Shown: in pieces, positions 54,658 through 63,800 of the stretch | Position numbering within the stretch: the stretch's first letter is position 1 | Layout of the letters: each line of letters opens with the position of its first letter | Assembly (NCBI GenBank): GCA_937889015.1 | Contig: CALARR010000214.1 | Location: 5,856 to 69,855, forward strand | DNA length: 64,000 nt | Direction: 5' to 3' | DNA from: an uncultured Planctomycetales bacterium | GTDB taxonomy: Bacteria > Planctomycetota > Planctomycetia > Pirellulales > Thermoguttaceae | Made by a program: the position numbers and the translations under genes | The notes under the pieces: model-generated | What the model was told of the DNA's origin: nothing | Databases searched by the model: none | Seen by the model: only the letters and a program-made list of their open reading frames with translations

Positions 54658-56289
54658 TCACGGTTTGACGAATGCCGCTTCCAGGGTCGGGCCGGCGTGT
54701 TTATCCCAGGGAGGCTGGATGAACGACCACACCTGGGCGTTGACCATGCGATCGATCTCGTAGTAGAAGTTGATCGCCCCCTCGAAGGCCGCATAGGGGC
54801 CGCCGTAGTCGTAGCTGTGCAGTTGCTTGCAGGGAATGCCGAACTTCTGCACGGCGTATTTCTCCTTGATGCCGGCGCAGAACACGGCCGGACGGTAGAT
54901 CTCCAACAACCGCTCCATCTCGTGGTGGCTGATGTCGTCGATGACCAGGGTCTTCTCCTCCATGTCGGTCATCATGCCGGCGTAATCATTCAGCTCCATG
55001 TCCGACTCGGCCAGCGATTTCCACCGTTCCTCGTTGACGCGCGGCCGGAAGTGCTCCGGATCGGCCTCCACGTGCAACTCCTCGATGTTTCGGCTGTCGG
55101 CGTCGATCTTGATCTTGGGCAGCACCTGGCGGCCTTCGTAGTCGTCGCGGTGGGCGAACTCGTAGCCGGCAGCCACGGTCCGCATGCCCAGCTCCGTGAA
55201 CAGCAGTTGGTAATGATGCGCCCGGCTCCCGCCCACGAAGAGCATGGCCAGCTTGCCTTGGCACCGGGGTTGGCACTCGGCTTGGGCCTTGAGCACGCGC
55301 TCCATCTCCTCCGCGATCACCTTCTCGACGCGTTCCGACAACTCGGCGTCTTCGAAGTACGCGGCGATCCGCCGCAGGGACTTGGCCGTGGCCTCGGCCC
55401 CGATGAAGTTCACCTTGATCCAGGGGACGCCGTACTTCTTCTGGATCATGTCGGCCACGTAGTTGATCGACCGGTGGCACATCACGCAGTTCAGGTCGGC
55501 CGTGTGGGCACGCTCGAAGTTGTCGATCGTCGAGTTGCCGCTGAAGGTGGCCGTGAGCGTGATGCCGCAGCGGTCCAACAGCTCCTCGATCACGAAGGCG
55601 TCGCCGCCGATGTTGTATTCGCCCAGCATGCCGATGCGGAACCGGCCCGGCGCCGGCTCGTTGTTGCGGCCGATCACATGCTTGAACAACTGGTTGTTGG
55701 CGATGTGGTGCCCGGCCGACTGGCTCACGCCCCGGTAGCCTTCGCAACTGAAACCGAAGATGTTGATCCCCAGCTTCTCTCGCATCTCCGTCGCCACTGC
55801 GTGTACGTCGTCGCCGATCAGACCCACCGGGCAGGTCGAGAAGATGCCGATCGCCTTGGGGTGGAACAGGTCGTAGGCCTCCTGGATCGCCTGCTGCAGC
55901 TTCTTCTCCCCGCCGAAGACGATCTGGTCTTCCTGCATGTCGGTGGAGAAACAGTAGGTCATGAAATTCTCCGACTCCGGGGTCGGCGGCCGGGTCTGGT
56001 TGCGGCGCGTCAGCCAGGAGTAGAACCCGCAGCCGATCGGACCGTGGGTGATGTTCACGATGTCCCGCGTCGGACCGAGCACCACCCCCTTGCAGCCCGC
56101 ATAGCAGCAGCCGCGCTGGGTGATGATCCCCGGCGTGGTCCGCACGTTGGCTACGATTTCCGGCGACTCGCCCGGCGTGTCCTTGCGGTTGACGACCATC
56201 TGCCCGGCGCGCTTGCGCCCTACCTTGGCTGGATAGGCTTGCAGCAGCTCTTGTTTGACTCGTTCGGGATCGATCAGTTCAGGGGCCAT
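54658..56289 (-). CDS. nifD: Nitrogenase MoFe protein alpha chain NifD
   Basis: 543 residues from ATG 56289. P-cluster Cys61, Cys87 and Cys153; FeMo-co ligands Cys271 (MCHRSINY) and His491 (QLHSYDYGGPY); second-sphere Gln190 and His194 in GVSQSAGHHIAN; Val70 and Arg95/96 line the substrate pocket. A ~50-60 residue insertion (about 383-445, DDYEGRQVLPKIKID to EEKTLVID) matches the insertion known in Clostridium pasteurianum NifD and absent from Azotobacter. The ligand set indicates a Mo enzyme, not VnfD or AnfD. Confidence 0.97.
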   Translation of the reverse strand: MAPELIDPERVKQELLQAYPAKVGRKRAGQMVVNRKDTPGESPEIVANVRTTPGIITQRGCCYAGCKGVVLGPTRDIVNITHGPIGCGFYSWLTRRNQTRPPTPESENFMTYCFSTDMQEDQIVFGGEKKLQQAIQEAYDLFHPKAIGIFSTCPVGLIGDDVHAVATEMREKLGINIFGFSCEGYRGVSQSAGHHIANNQLFKHVIGRNNEPAPGRFRIGMLGEYNIGGDAFVIEELLDRCGITLTATFSGNSTIDNFERAHTADLNCVMCHRSINYVADMIQKKYGVPWIKVNFIGAEATAKSLRRIAAYFEDAELSERVEKVIAEEMERVLKAQAECQPRCQGKLAMLFVGGSRAHHYQLLFTELGMRTVAAGYEFAHRDDYEGRQVLPKIKIDADSRNIEELHVEADPEHFRPRVNEERWKSLAESDMELNDYAGMMTDMEEKTLVIDDISHHEMERLLEIYRPAVFCAGIKEKYAVQKFGIPCKQLHSYDYGGPYAAFEGAINFYYEIDRMVNAQVWSFIQPPWDKHAGPTLEAAFVKP

Positions 56290-56411
56290 CGTTCTTCTCT
56301 CGATTGGAACAAAGGGAAAGGGAGGCTTCGGTCTCCCTGGCCTGCGCGCAGACCGCACAAAGTCAGTGAGAAACCGCGCGCCGCGTCGCGCCTGTCAGCC
56401 CGGCCGGGCGG

Positions 56412-56798
56412 TCAGGCGACGGTCTCGTCCAAGGCCGCGTCGTCGCGCTCGCCGGTCCGCACGCGATACGCCTCCGAAACCGGCATCACAAACACCTTGC
56501 CATCGCCCGGCGAGCCGCTCTGGTTCGTCTCGATAATCGTCTTCACGACCAGCGGCACGGTCTTGTCGGGGACGACCACCGTGATCATCCGCTTGGGGAC
56601 CAGTTTCGGCCCGGGCCCCAATTGCGTGATCGCCTCTTCGTGCCCTTCTTGCGCGCCTTGCAGGAGCAGGTAGTCCACCTTGCCCTTGCCTCGGCCCACG
56701 ACCTTCCGCGCCGTGAACGACGCGATGCCCGCGTCGGCCAAGGCCTGCTTGGTGTGGTTCATCTTGTTCATGCGAATGACGGCCATGACTTCTTTCAT
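56412..56798 (-). CDS. nifI2: NifI2, PII-family nitrogenase regulator
   Basis: 128 residues from ATG 56798. MKEVMAVIRMNKMNHTKQAL is the GlnB-like first strand and helix; the T-loop follows KVVGRGKGK, and PGDGKVFVMPVSEAYRVRTGE is the PII C-terminal signature. In methanogens NifI1-NifI2 form a complex that binds MoFe protein and switches it off when fixed nitrogen rises, relieved by 2-oxoglutarate. Its position between nifI1 and nifD is the classical order. Confidence 0.95.
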   Translation of the reverse strand: MKEVMAVIRMNKMNHTKQALADAGIASFTARKVVGRGKGKVDYLLLQGAQEGHEEAITQLGPGPKLVPKRMITVVVPDKTVPLVVKTIIETNQSGSPGDGKVFVMPVSEAYRVRTGERDDAALDETVA

Positions 56799-57043
56799 GA
56801 CAGGGAATCTCCCAGGAAAACGCTGCAAACAGTTCGGGGAATCAAGCCGTTGTGCGGGCATGCGCCCGCCGGCACGTCAGGGGGGCTTCCTTCCGCGAAG
56901 GCCGCGCGATGCTTGGATTTCACGGAAGTGGCGCGACAAGAGCTCAGGATTCGCCGTCGGGGCTCGCCCGGCAATGCGTTGCATCCCCGGGGCGTCGCTC
57001 TGCCGCATCCGAATCGACAGCCTCAGCGGCGGGCCAGGCTCGC

Positions 57044-57400
57044 TCAGCCGGCCGCGGATGCGGCAAGGACGTCCTCGGCCTCCTTCTGGCCCGAGCTGAC
57101 CGTGTACACCTCCTCGACGGGACTGACGAAGACCTTGCCGTCGCCGAACGCGCCCTTGCTGCCCGTGCGCGCCGCCTGGAGGATGATCTTGATGACGAAA
57201 TCCTTGTCCGCATCCTTGACAACCATCAGCAGCATCTCCTTGGGCAGCTCGTCGTAGGTGACTTCGCCGACCTTCATGCCGCGCTGCTTGCCGCGGCCGT
57301 AGACGTCCATCTTCGTCACGGCCGGATAGCCGGCATACATCAGGGCCGCCAGGACTTCGTCCGTCTTTTCGGGACGCACAATGGCGCGAATCATGATCAC
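57044..57400 (-). CDS. nifI1: NifI1, PII-family nitrogenase regulator
   Basis: 118 residues. GTG 57400 (AAGGA 9 bases upstream) gives MIMIRAIVRPEK, the usual NifI1 N-terminus; ATG 57394 is the alternative. The T-loop region is YGRGKQRGMKVGEVTYDELP, followed by KEMLLMVV and the C-terminal DGKVFVSPVEEVYTV. Acts with NifI2 in post-translational control of nitrogenase. Confidence 0.95.
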   Translation of the reverse strand: MIMIRAIVRPEKTDEVLAALMYAGYPAVTKMDVYGRGKQRGMKVGEVTYDELPKEMLLMVVKDADKDFVIKIILQAARTGSKGAFGDGKVFVSPVEEVYTVSSGQKEAEDVLAASAAG

Positions 57401-57516
57401 GGTGAGGGTTCCTTTTCGTGAATAGTGCGGGGCGGGGGCCGCCGTCCGGACCCCGTGTGCGAAAAACAACGCCGACTGAAAGCTGGAGGTGCGATCGATG
57501 CGACTATCGCTGGTGC

Positions 57517-58344
57517 TCACGCCGCCACCAGCCCGTACTCCAGGATCAGCGATTCCAAATCCCGGATCGACAAGGGGGTGGGAATCACGAACATCTGGTT
57601 CTGATCGATGTTTCGGGCCAGCGTGCGGTACTCGTCCGCCTGCGCGCATTCCGGATTCCAGTCGATCACCGTCTTCTTGTTGATTTCGGCGCGCTGCACA
57701 TCGTTGTCGCGCGGCAGGAAGTGGATCATCTGCGTGCCCAGTTTCCGGGCGAACTCCTCGATCATCTCGCGCTCGTTGTCGACCTTGCGGCTGTTGCAGA
57801 TCAGGCCGCCCAGGCGCACCACCCCCGCCTCGGCGAACTTGACGATACCCTTGCAGATATTGTTGGCCGCGTACATGGCCATCATCTCGCCCGAGCAGAC
57901 GATGTAGATCTCCTCGGCCTTGCCGTCGCGGATGGGCATGGCGAATCCGCCGCACACCACGTCGCCCAACACGTCGTAGAACACGTAGTCCAGGTTCTGG
58001 TCCGGGCTGTAGGCGCCCAACTGTTCCAGCAGGTTGATGGAAGTGATGATGCCGCGGCCCGCGCAGCCCACGCCCGGCTCTGGGCCGCCCGACTCGGTAC
58101 ACATGCAGTCGCCGAAACCGGGCCGGCGGATGTCGTCCAGATCCACGTCTTCGCCTTCCTCCCGGAGCGTATCGAGCACCGTCTTCTGTGCCAGTCCGCC
58201 CAGCAGCAAGCGTGTGGAGTCGGCCTTGGGATCGCAGCCCACGACCATCACCTTCTTGCCCATCTCGGTCAGGGCCGCCACGGTGTTCTGGGTCGTGGTG
58301 GACTTGCCGATGCCGCCTTTGCCGTAGATCGCCACTTTTCGCAT
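57517..58344 (-). CDS. nifH: Nitrogenase iron protein NifH
   Basis: 275 residues from ATG 58344 with GGGAG 7 bases upstream. P-loop YGKGGIGKSTTTQN (residues 7-20); 4Fe-4S ligands Cys94 (GVGCAGRGI) and Cys131 (VVCGGFAMPIR); Arg97 is the equivalent of the DraT ADP-ribosylation site. It delivers electrons to MoFe protein with ATP hydrolysis and is needed for cofactor maturation. First gene of the operon, 183 bp downstream of a sigma-54 promoter. Confidence 0.98.
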   Translation of the reverse strand: MRKVAIYGKGGIGKSTTTQNTVAALTEMGKKVMVVGCDPKADSTRLLLGGLAQKTVLDTLREEGEDVDLDDIRRPGFGDCMCTESGGPEPGVGCAGRGIITSINLLEQLGAYSPDQNLDYVFYDVLGDVVCGGFAMPIRDGKAEEIYIVCSGEMMAMYAANNICKGIVKFAEAGVVRLGGLICNSRKVDNEREMIEEFARKLGTQMIHFLPRDNDVQRAEINKKTVIDWNPECAQADEYRTLARNIDQNQMFVIPTPLSIRDLESLILEYGLVAA

Positions 58345-58526
58345 GCTCAAACTCCCAATCCTGATAAGGTGTCTTGCGCGGTTGCGCTGGATCAGCAGGA
58401 CGTTCCCGCAGTCGCCGTCGCTCGCGGCCACGGCGTGCGGGTCCGAGGGTTGCCGCAACCGTTGGTTCCGTCCTCGTGGCCGTCGCCACCCGCCCTGGGT
58501 CGCGCCTGCTCACGTGGCTCCTGTAA

Positions 58527-58542
58527 GGCAACTCACGTGCCG
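58527..58542 (-). promoter_or_regulatory. Sigma-54 promoter of nifH operon
   Basis: On the minus strand the sequence is CGGCACGTGAGTTGCC. The -24 GG and -12 GC are separated by exactly 10 bases, close to the consensus TGGCACG-N4-TTGC. Transcription should start near 58516. Confidence 0.85.
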
Positions 58543-58629
58543 AAACGAAATGTTCACAGAAAGTCGCGGTATTTGCGGCCTTTTCGCAACATCGATGCGC
58601 GCGCAGAGGCGGGGGACCGCGGAAAGAGT

Positions 58630-58760
58630 TGTCGCGCAAAACACTCCAGGCAACACACGCGGCGCCAAGGCTGCGACGCAACCGGTTGGAATCAAAGCCA
58701 CTTAGCGCCGGCGCACAACAATGTCGCGCACAGCCGCCGGAACGGTAAACGATGTCGCGC
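58630..58760. promoter_or_regulatory. Three TGTCGCGC repeats, candidate activator sites
   Basis: TGTCGCGC occurs on the plus strand at 58630, 58722 and 58753, about 115, 205 and 235 bp upstream of the predicted start point. That is a normal distance for enhancer sites of a sigma-54 activator. No perfect classical TGT-N10-ACA NifA site was found. Confidence 0.5.
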
Positions 58761-58930
58761 TGGGGCGTTGGCCAGAAGAAGAGACTACGCGGCTCAGACT
58801 GAAGGGTGCGTGCGCTCGCGCACCTTGGGAAAGCCAGAGAGGGCTGCAGGGAGGGAAACGCTCGGGATCACCGCTGCAAGTCAGTCGCGGATGCCGTCGT
58901 CTGCAACGTCGCGCGTGCCGCAGCCGGCGA

Positions 58931-60559
58931 TCAATCCGGCGACTTGCCGAATCGCTGGTAATCGATGCCCAGCTTCTTGATCTTGTAGCGCGCCATGCGC
59001 GGGGTGATGCCCAACTGCTGGGCCGCCGCCACCACGCGGCCGCTGGTGGCCTTCAACGCGTCGGTCAGCATGTCGCGCTCCAGAAGATCCACACGCGACT
59101 TCAAGGATGTGCCTCCCACGTCGCTGCCGGCCTCGGGCATCTGCAGCGTGGGCGGCAAGTGGTGGCCGTGGATCACCCCGTCGCTGGCCAGCAGCACGGC
59201 GTATTCGATGCAGTTTTCCAACTCGCGCACATTGCCCGGCCAATGGTACGAAACCATCATGTTGATTGCCGGGGTGCTGATCCGCCGCACCGTCTTGCCC
59301 ATCTTGTGCGCATATTTGGCCACAAAATGGTCGGCCAGCAACAGAATGTCGTCCCGCCGCTCGCGCAACGGGGGCAGCAGAATCGGGAAGACATTGATCC
59401 GGTAGTACAGATCACGCCGGAACAGGCCCGCCTCGACCCGCTCTTCCAGCGGCTGGTTGGTGGCCGCAATGATCCGCAGGTCGGCCTTGATCGTCTTGTT
59501 GCTGCCCACGCGTTCGAACTCGCGCTCCTGCAAGACCCGGAGCAGCTTGACCTGAATCGCGGGCGAGAAATCGCCGATCTCGTCGAGGAACAGGGTCCCG
59601 CCGTCGGCTTCCTCGATGCGTCCCGTCCGGCTGTACAAGGCCCCGGTAAAGGCCCCCTTTTCGTGGCCGAACAGTTCGCTCTCCAGCAGGTTTTCGCTCA
59701 GGGCAGCGCAATTCACCTTCACGAACGGCCGCTGCGCGCGAGCACTGCGGTAATGAACGGCCGAAGCCACCAGCTCCTTGCCCGTGCCCGACTCGCCGCG
59801 CACCAGAACGGTCGTGTCGCTCGGCGCCACCTGCTGGATCTTGAGATAGATCTCGCGCATGGCGTGCGAGTTGCCGATGATGTTCTCGGGCCGGAACTGC
59901 TCGCCCAACGCGTCGCGCAGACGCAGGTTTTCCGCCTCCAGAAGGGCGCGCTGCTGGGCCTCGATCCGCCGCGATCGCACATCGTACGCCAACATGCTGG
60001 CCACGATCTCCAGCAACCGGCAACGCTCGCGCAGCAGGTGCGCAGACTGCACCGGCAGGTCTGCCGAAAGCGTCCCCACAATTTCATTGTCCAGCGTGAT
60101 GGGGACGCACAGAAAGCTCACGTCTTCGGTCTGTTCCATCGGGCGGCGGTGCAACCGGTTCACAAACCGCGGCTCTTCCGACGCGCGCGGAATCATCGCC
60201 GGCCGGCCCGTCTGCAGCACGCTGCCGATGATCCCTTCCCCTCGTTGGTAGCGAAGTTCTTCGCGGCGCAGCACGGGGATGTCGGGCGCTGCTTCGACGA
60301 ACAACTCGCTGCCGTCGGGCGACAGCAGCATCACCGTGCCCCGGCTCATCCCCAGGGTCTGGTGCAACTCCTCCAGGACCGCGGTCAGCATCTGCCTTTG
60401 CCCCGACTGCGCGGCAAGCATGCGGCTGATCCGCGCCAGCCCCTCCAAATCCATTTCATGCTGCCGCGCATGCTCTTCCGCCGTAGAGGGAGGGATCTCG
60501 CTCAGGCAGGGCTCCGTCGTGCCGATCGTATCGCCAGATTCACAGTCGATGGTCGTCAT
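58931..60559 (-). CDS. nifA: NifA-like sigma-54-dependent activator
   Basis: 542 residues from ATG 60559. N-terminal GAF domain (~45-180), central AAA+ domain with Walker A GESGTGKE (~255-262), sigma-54 contact loop GAFTGA (~302-307) and Walker B GGTLFLDEIGD (~320-330), and a C-terminal Fis-type helix-turn-helix (AAQQLGITPRMARYKIKKLG), matching NifA. The CxxxxC interdomain motif of the oxygen-sensitive alpha-proteobacterial NifA is absent. Position upstream of a sigma-54 promoter for nifH supports the assignment; the GAF ligand is unknown. Confidence 0.85.
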   Translation of the reverse strand: MTTIDCESGDTIGTTEPCLSEIPPSTAEEHARQHEMDLEGLARISRMLAAQSGQRQMLTAVLEELHQTLGMSRGTVMLLSPDGSELFVEAAPDIPVLRREELRYQRGEGIIGSVLQTGRPAMIPRASEEPRFVNRLHRRPMEQTEDVSFLCVPITLDNEIVGTLSADLPVQSAHLLRERCRLLEIVASMLAYDVRSRRIEAQQRALLEAENLRLRDALGEQFRPENIIGNSHAMREIYLKIQQVAPSDTTVLVRGESGTGKELVASAVHYRSARAQRPFVKVNCAALSENLLESELFGHEKGAFTGALYSRTGRIEEADGGTLFLDEIGDFSPAIQVKLLRVLQEREFERVGSNKTIKADLRIIAATNQPLEERVEAGLFRRDLYYRINVFPILLPPLRERRDDILLLADHFVAKYAHKMGKTVRRISTPAINMMVSYHWPGNVRELENCIEYAVLLASDGVIHGHHLPPTLQMPEAGSDVGGTSLKSRVDLLERDMLTDALKATSGRVVAAAQQLGITPRMARYKIKKLGIDYQRFGKSPD

Positions 60560-60838
60560 GTTCGATTCTCTGCGCAGTCCGTGCGCACTGCCTGCCTTCA
60601 AACAAGGCGTTTGCCCGCCCGGCTGCCTCAATAAACACACATTTGTGTTGCCATGCAACTGGCGCGCCGAGAGTCACATCCGCTCTGACGGGTGGTTATC
60701 GGGGCCTGAATTGCAAGCGAAGGCAACTTGCCCCCGATGTCGCGGAGTCACTCGCGATGGCCGACAGCGCAGAGGCTGAGATGGCCGAGGCGATTGGGGG
60801 CACGCGGTCCTTGCGTTTCCCGGCGACGGAAGACCCCG

Positions 60839-63800
60839 TCAGCGCTTCTGGCACAGCCCCAGGGCCGAGCAGCGCTTGTCACTCGCGCGGCCGATGATTC
60901 CGACGACGAGAGCGCCGTCGCCGCCCAGCACCGCCTCGCGCGACCCGCCCGGGCCGCCGATCCATTCGCTGTCGTACTTCGATCGATGGTCCAAGGCGCG
61001 GTAGTTTACGCGCATGAAGGTCAGCGAGAATCCGTCGATCTGGAGTGCGGACTTGATCTTCATTCCTCCCACCGCGTAACCGGGCTTGGCCTGGACGCGC
61101 ACCGCGCGGCTCATATCGCTTCCCTGGAGTTGCCCCAAGACTTCCGAACCGTCGCGCAGACGGTAGATCGGCCGCAGCGCGGAGATCACGTCGTGATCAA
61201 TGAACTTGCCCAGTCCGACTTCGAACCCGATCAGCAGCGCGCCTTCCGGGGCCAGGTCGCGGAACTCGGGCTCCAATCGGCCGCCGCCGGCGATCTTCGT
61301 GTCGGTGATGGCGTTGGCCCCGCCACCGCTTACTCGCGAGCCCGCGGCCTTGGCCGTTGACGAGGCTTGGGATTCGGCCGCGCCGACGGCAGTACGCGGC
61401 GCGCGCGGATGGATCGTGACCGAGGAAGGCTGTGGGGGTACTGCCGTCGCGACGCGCGCGGTCGGAAGGCTGGGCGGGGCCTCGCGGGGCAACAGATCGC
61501 GGTACTGCAGGAGACGCTTTTCGATGCGTGCGCTCTCCAGGCCGGCCAGTTGCGGGGTGGCCTGGCGGTACCACCTCAAGGCCCGCGCGCGCAGACTTTG
61601 CTGCACTTCGCCCTCGTGGGTATTGGCCAAGTTCCACCACCGATCGCCCAAGGCCACCTGATCCTTCGCGTCCGCCGGGGCTGCGAGGTCCTTCTCGGCG
61701 GCCGACTTCAAGTCCGGATCGGAGCCGCGCGCCAGCAGCGGCAAACCTCTGGTCCAGTCGGCCTTGTCGAAGCAATAGTACCGGCCCACGACGAGGTTGG
61801 CCGGGGCGTCGTCGGCATTTTGCTCCAGAAGGGCCCGTTGTTCGCCAATCACCTCGAAGGCCGGGCCGAGTCGTTGAAGATCCGTTTCGCGTTGCTGCAA
61901 TCGCTTCACCAACTCCCCATGGCCGGCCTTGCGCGCGGCCTGCAACGCGACGGCGTGGACCTGGTCGGCGAGTTGGAATTCGTCGGCCGCGATGATTTCC
62001 TCCAGCAGGACAGCGCCGAAGTCGGCCAGCGGCCTGAACTGGGGGCCGGCCACATTGTCGTCCAACGCCAGCAGCACGGCGACGCGCGCCCGGCGCGAGT
62101 CAATCTGGAAACGATGCACCATCTCGGCGACGGCGCGCTGGGCGGCATCCACCTCGCCAATACTGATGGCCAGCAACCGCGCCCGGTCCAACAGGACAAA
62201 GCGTCGTACACCATGGGGTTCGCTGGCGGCCGCGTTGAGCAGCTTGTCGATCAAGGCGCGCTTGTCTTGCGCGGTGCGCGCCGCAGCCAGCGCTTCGCCG
62301 AACACTTCGTCCACCAGGGCGTTGGCCTGATCGCGGTCGCTCTGGTTCGGCAGTGGCTCGCGCTCGGCCGGCGCCGCAGGGACAAGGGGCGAGGCCGGCG
62401 GCGGAGTGGTCGGGCGGCGTGCGGGCAAGGAAGCGACTTTCGGCGCCGCGGCGGGCGCCTGCTCAGGCTTGGGCAAGGCCTTGGGATCCACCCGGCGATA
62501 GCTGTACTTGATCGGGATCAGGAACGAGTCGCCCGCCGCTTCGTACGAAAGACTGCCCAACAGATCGGCCGAGCGGACCACACTCGCGCGGCGGTCGAAT
62601 CGCACGCTGCCTTCCCCGGAAACGGTCCACGTCTTCCGCGGCTCATCGGTGGTCGGCAGCGAGGTCTTGTAGAGTCGTTTGAACGTCTCGCAGCCGTCTT
62701 CGGCCTTGGGGCCCAATTGATACTCGATCTGTTGCAACACGGTTACCGTTGGCGTGGTAGGGCCATGGGGCAATCGTGGTCCGATCCCGAATCGAAACGG
62801 AGGAGGCCCCATGGGCCCGATCGGAGGGCCGCGTTCCGCCACCAGATCCGGAAACGCGACGGGCGAATTGGCCAGGACGTCCGTCAGCGACGCAGTGTGC
62901 CGCGCCTCCCACGACTGTTGGTTCAAGTCGGGTAGACGCTCGATTCCCACCAGCCCTTGCGGTCCCAGGCCGAAGGGCAGGTGCGATACTTTGGACACCT
63001 CTTGGACCTCGCCATGCGTGTCGACAAAGATGCGGCCCTTCAACGCGTCCTGGCGAGAGACGAGCGTCGCTTCCTCGGCCGAGGATTGCTTGGGCCGCTG
63101 CCACGTTTCACGCTGCCCCTGGAACGTGAGCCGGTACCGCTCACCGCTGCCCAAGCCGCCGGAGCCGCTCAGGACCGTCACCAAGGCGACCGACGGCGTC
63201 ACACGCCGGGCCAGTTCCGGACCGGACAAGGGCTTAAAAGCGGGGCTGGCCAGGGCGCTGATCCTACGCTTATCCAGCAGGCGTCGAATGTGTTCGCTTG
63301 GCACGGCGAAGGCCACGTTCGACACTTCCTTGCCCACCAGCTTGGCGCTGGCCACTCCGATCACCTCGCCGCGATCGTTGACCACCGGCCCGCCGCTGTT
63401 GCCCGGATTGACACTGGCATCGATCTGGAACAACCCCTTGCCCGCGCGGCTCACCTTGCCCGCAATGCTCCCGGTCGTGACCTTGACGCTGGTGCCCAGT
63501 ACGGTGCTCATCGGGTAGCCGACGACGCGGACCTCCTGGGCCAGGTCGACTTTGTTCGAGTCGCCCAGGGGCAGGGGCGTCAGTCCCTGCAAGGGCACTT
63601 GCAGCAACGCCAGGTCGTGCTCCGCGTCCACTTCCAGAACGGTGGCGTCGACCGTCGTCTCATCCAGCCGAACCTTGAATCGCTTTCCTTTGTGCACCAC
63701 GTGCTCGCACGTGATGAGATAGCCGCCGCGGTGGATGACGAAGGCCGTGCCGGTTCCGAGGCCGGCCCCCGACGAGGCCGCGGGCTGCGGCTGGTACAGG

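Larger units (their letters stand above)
58345..58930. other. nif control region (586 bp)
   Basis: Non-coding interval between the NifA-like gene and nifH. Contains the -24/-12 element at 58527-58542 and TGTCGCGC repeats at 58630-58637, 58722-58729 and 58753-58760. The ~180 bp between promoter and ATG form a long leader. Confidence 0.75.

Noticed and set aside
57044..58681. A 545-codon open frame spanning nifI1 and the region of nifH and its promoter
   Set aside because: Only the last ~118 codons are a gene (nifI1). The rest is nifH read in another frame plus the control region, kept open by high GC.
58345..58930. Classical NifA upstream activator site TGT-N10-ACA
   Set aside because: Every TGT in this interval was followed by something other than ACA at the correct spacing; the nearest is TGT-N10-ACT at 58630.
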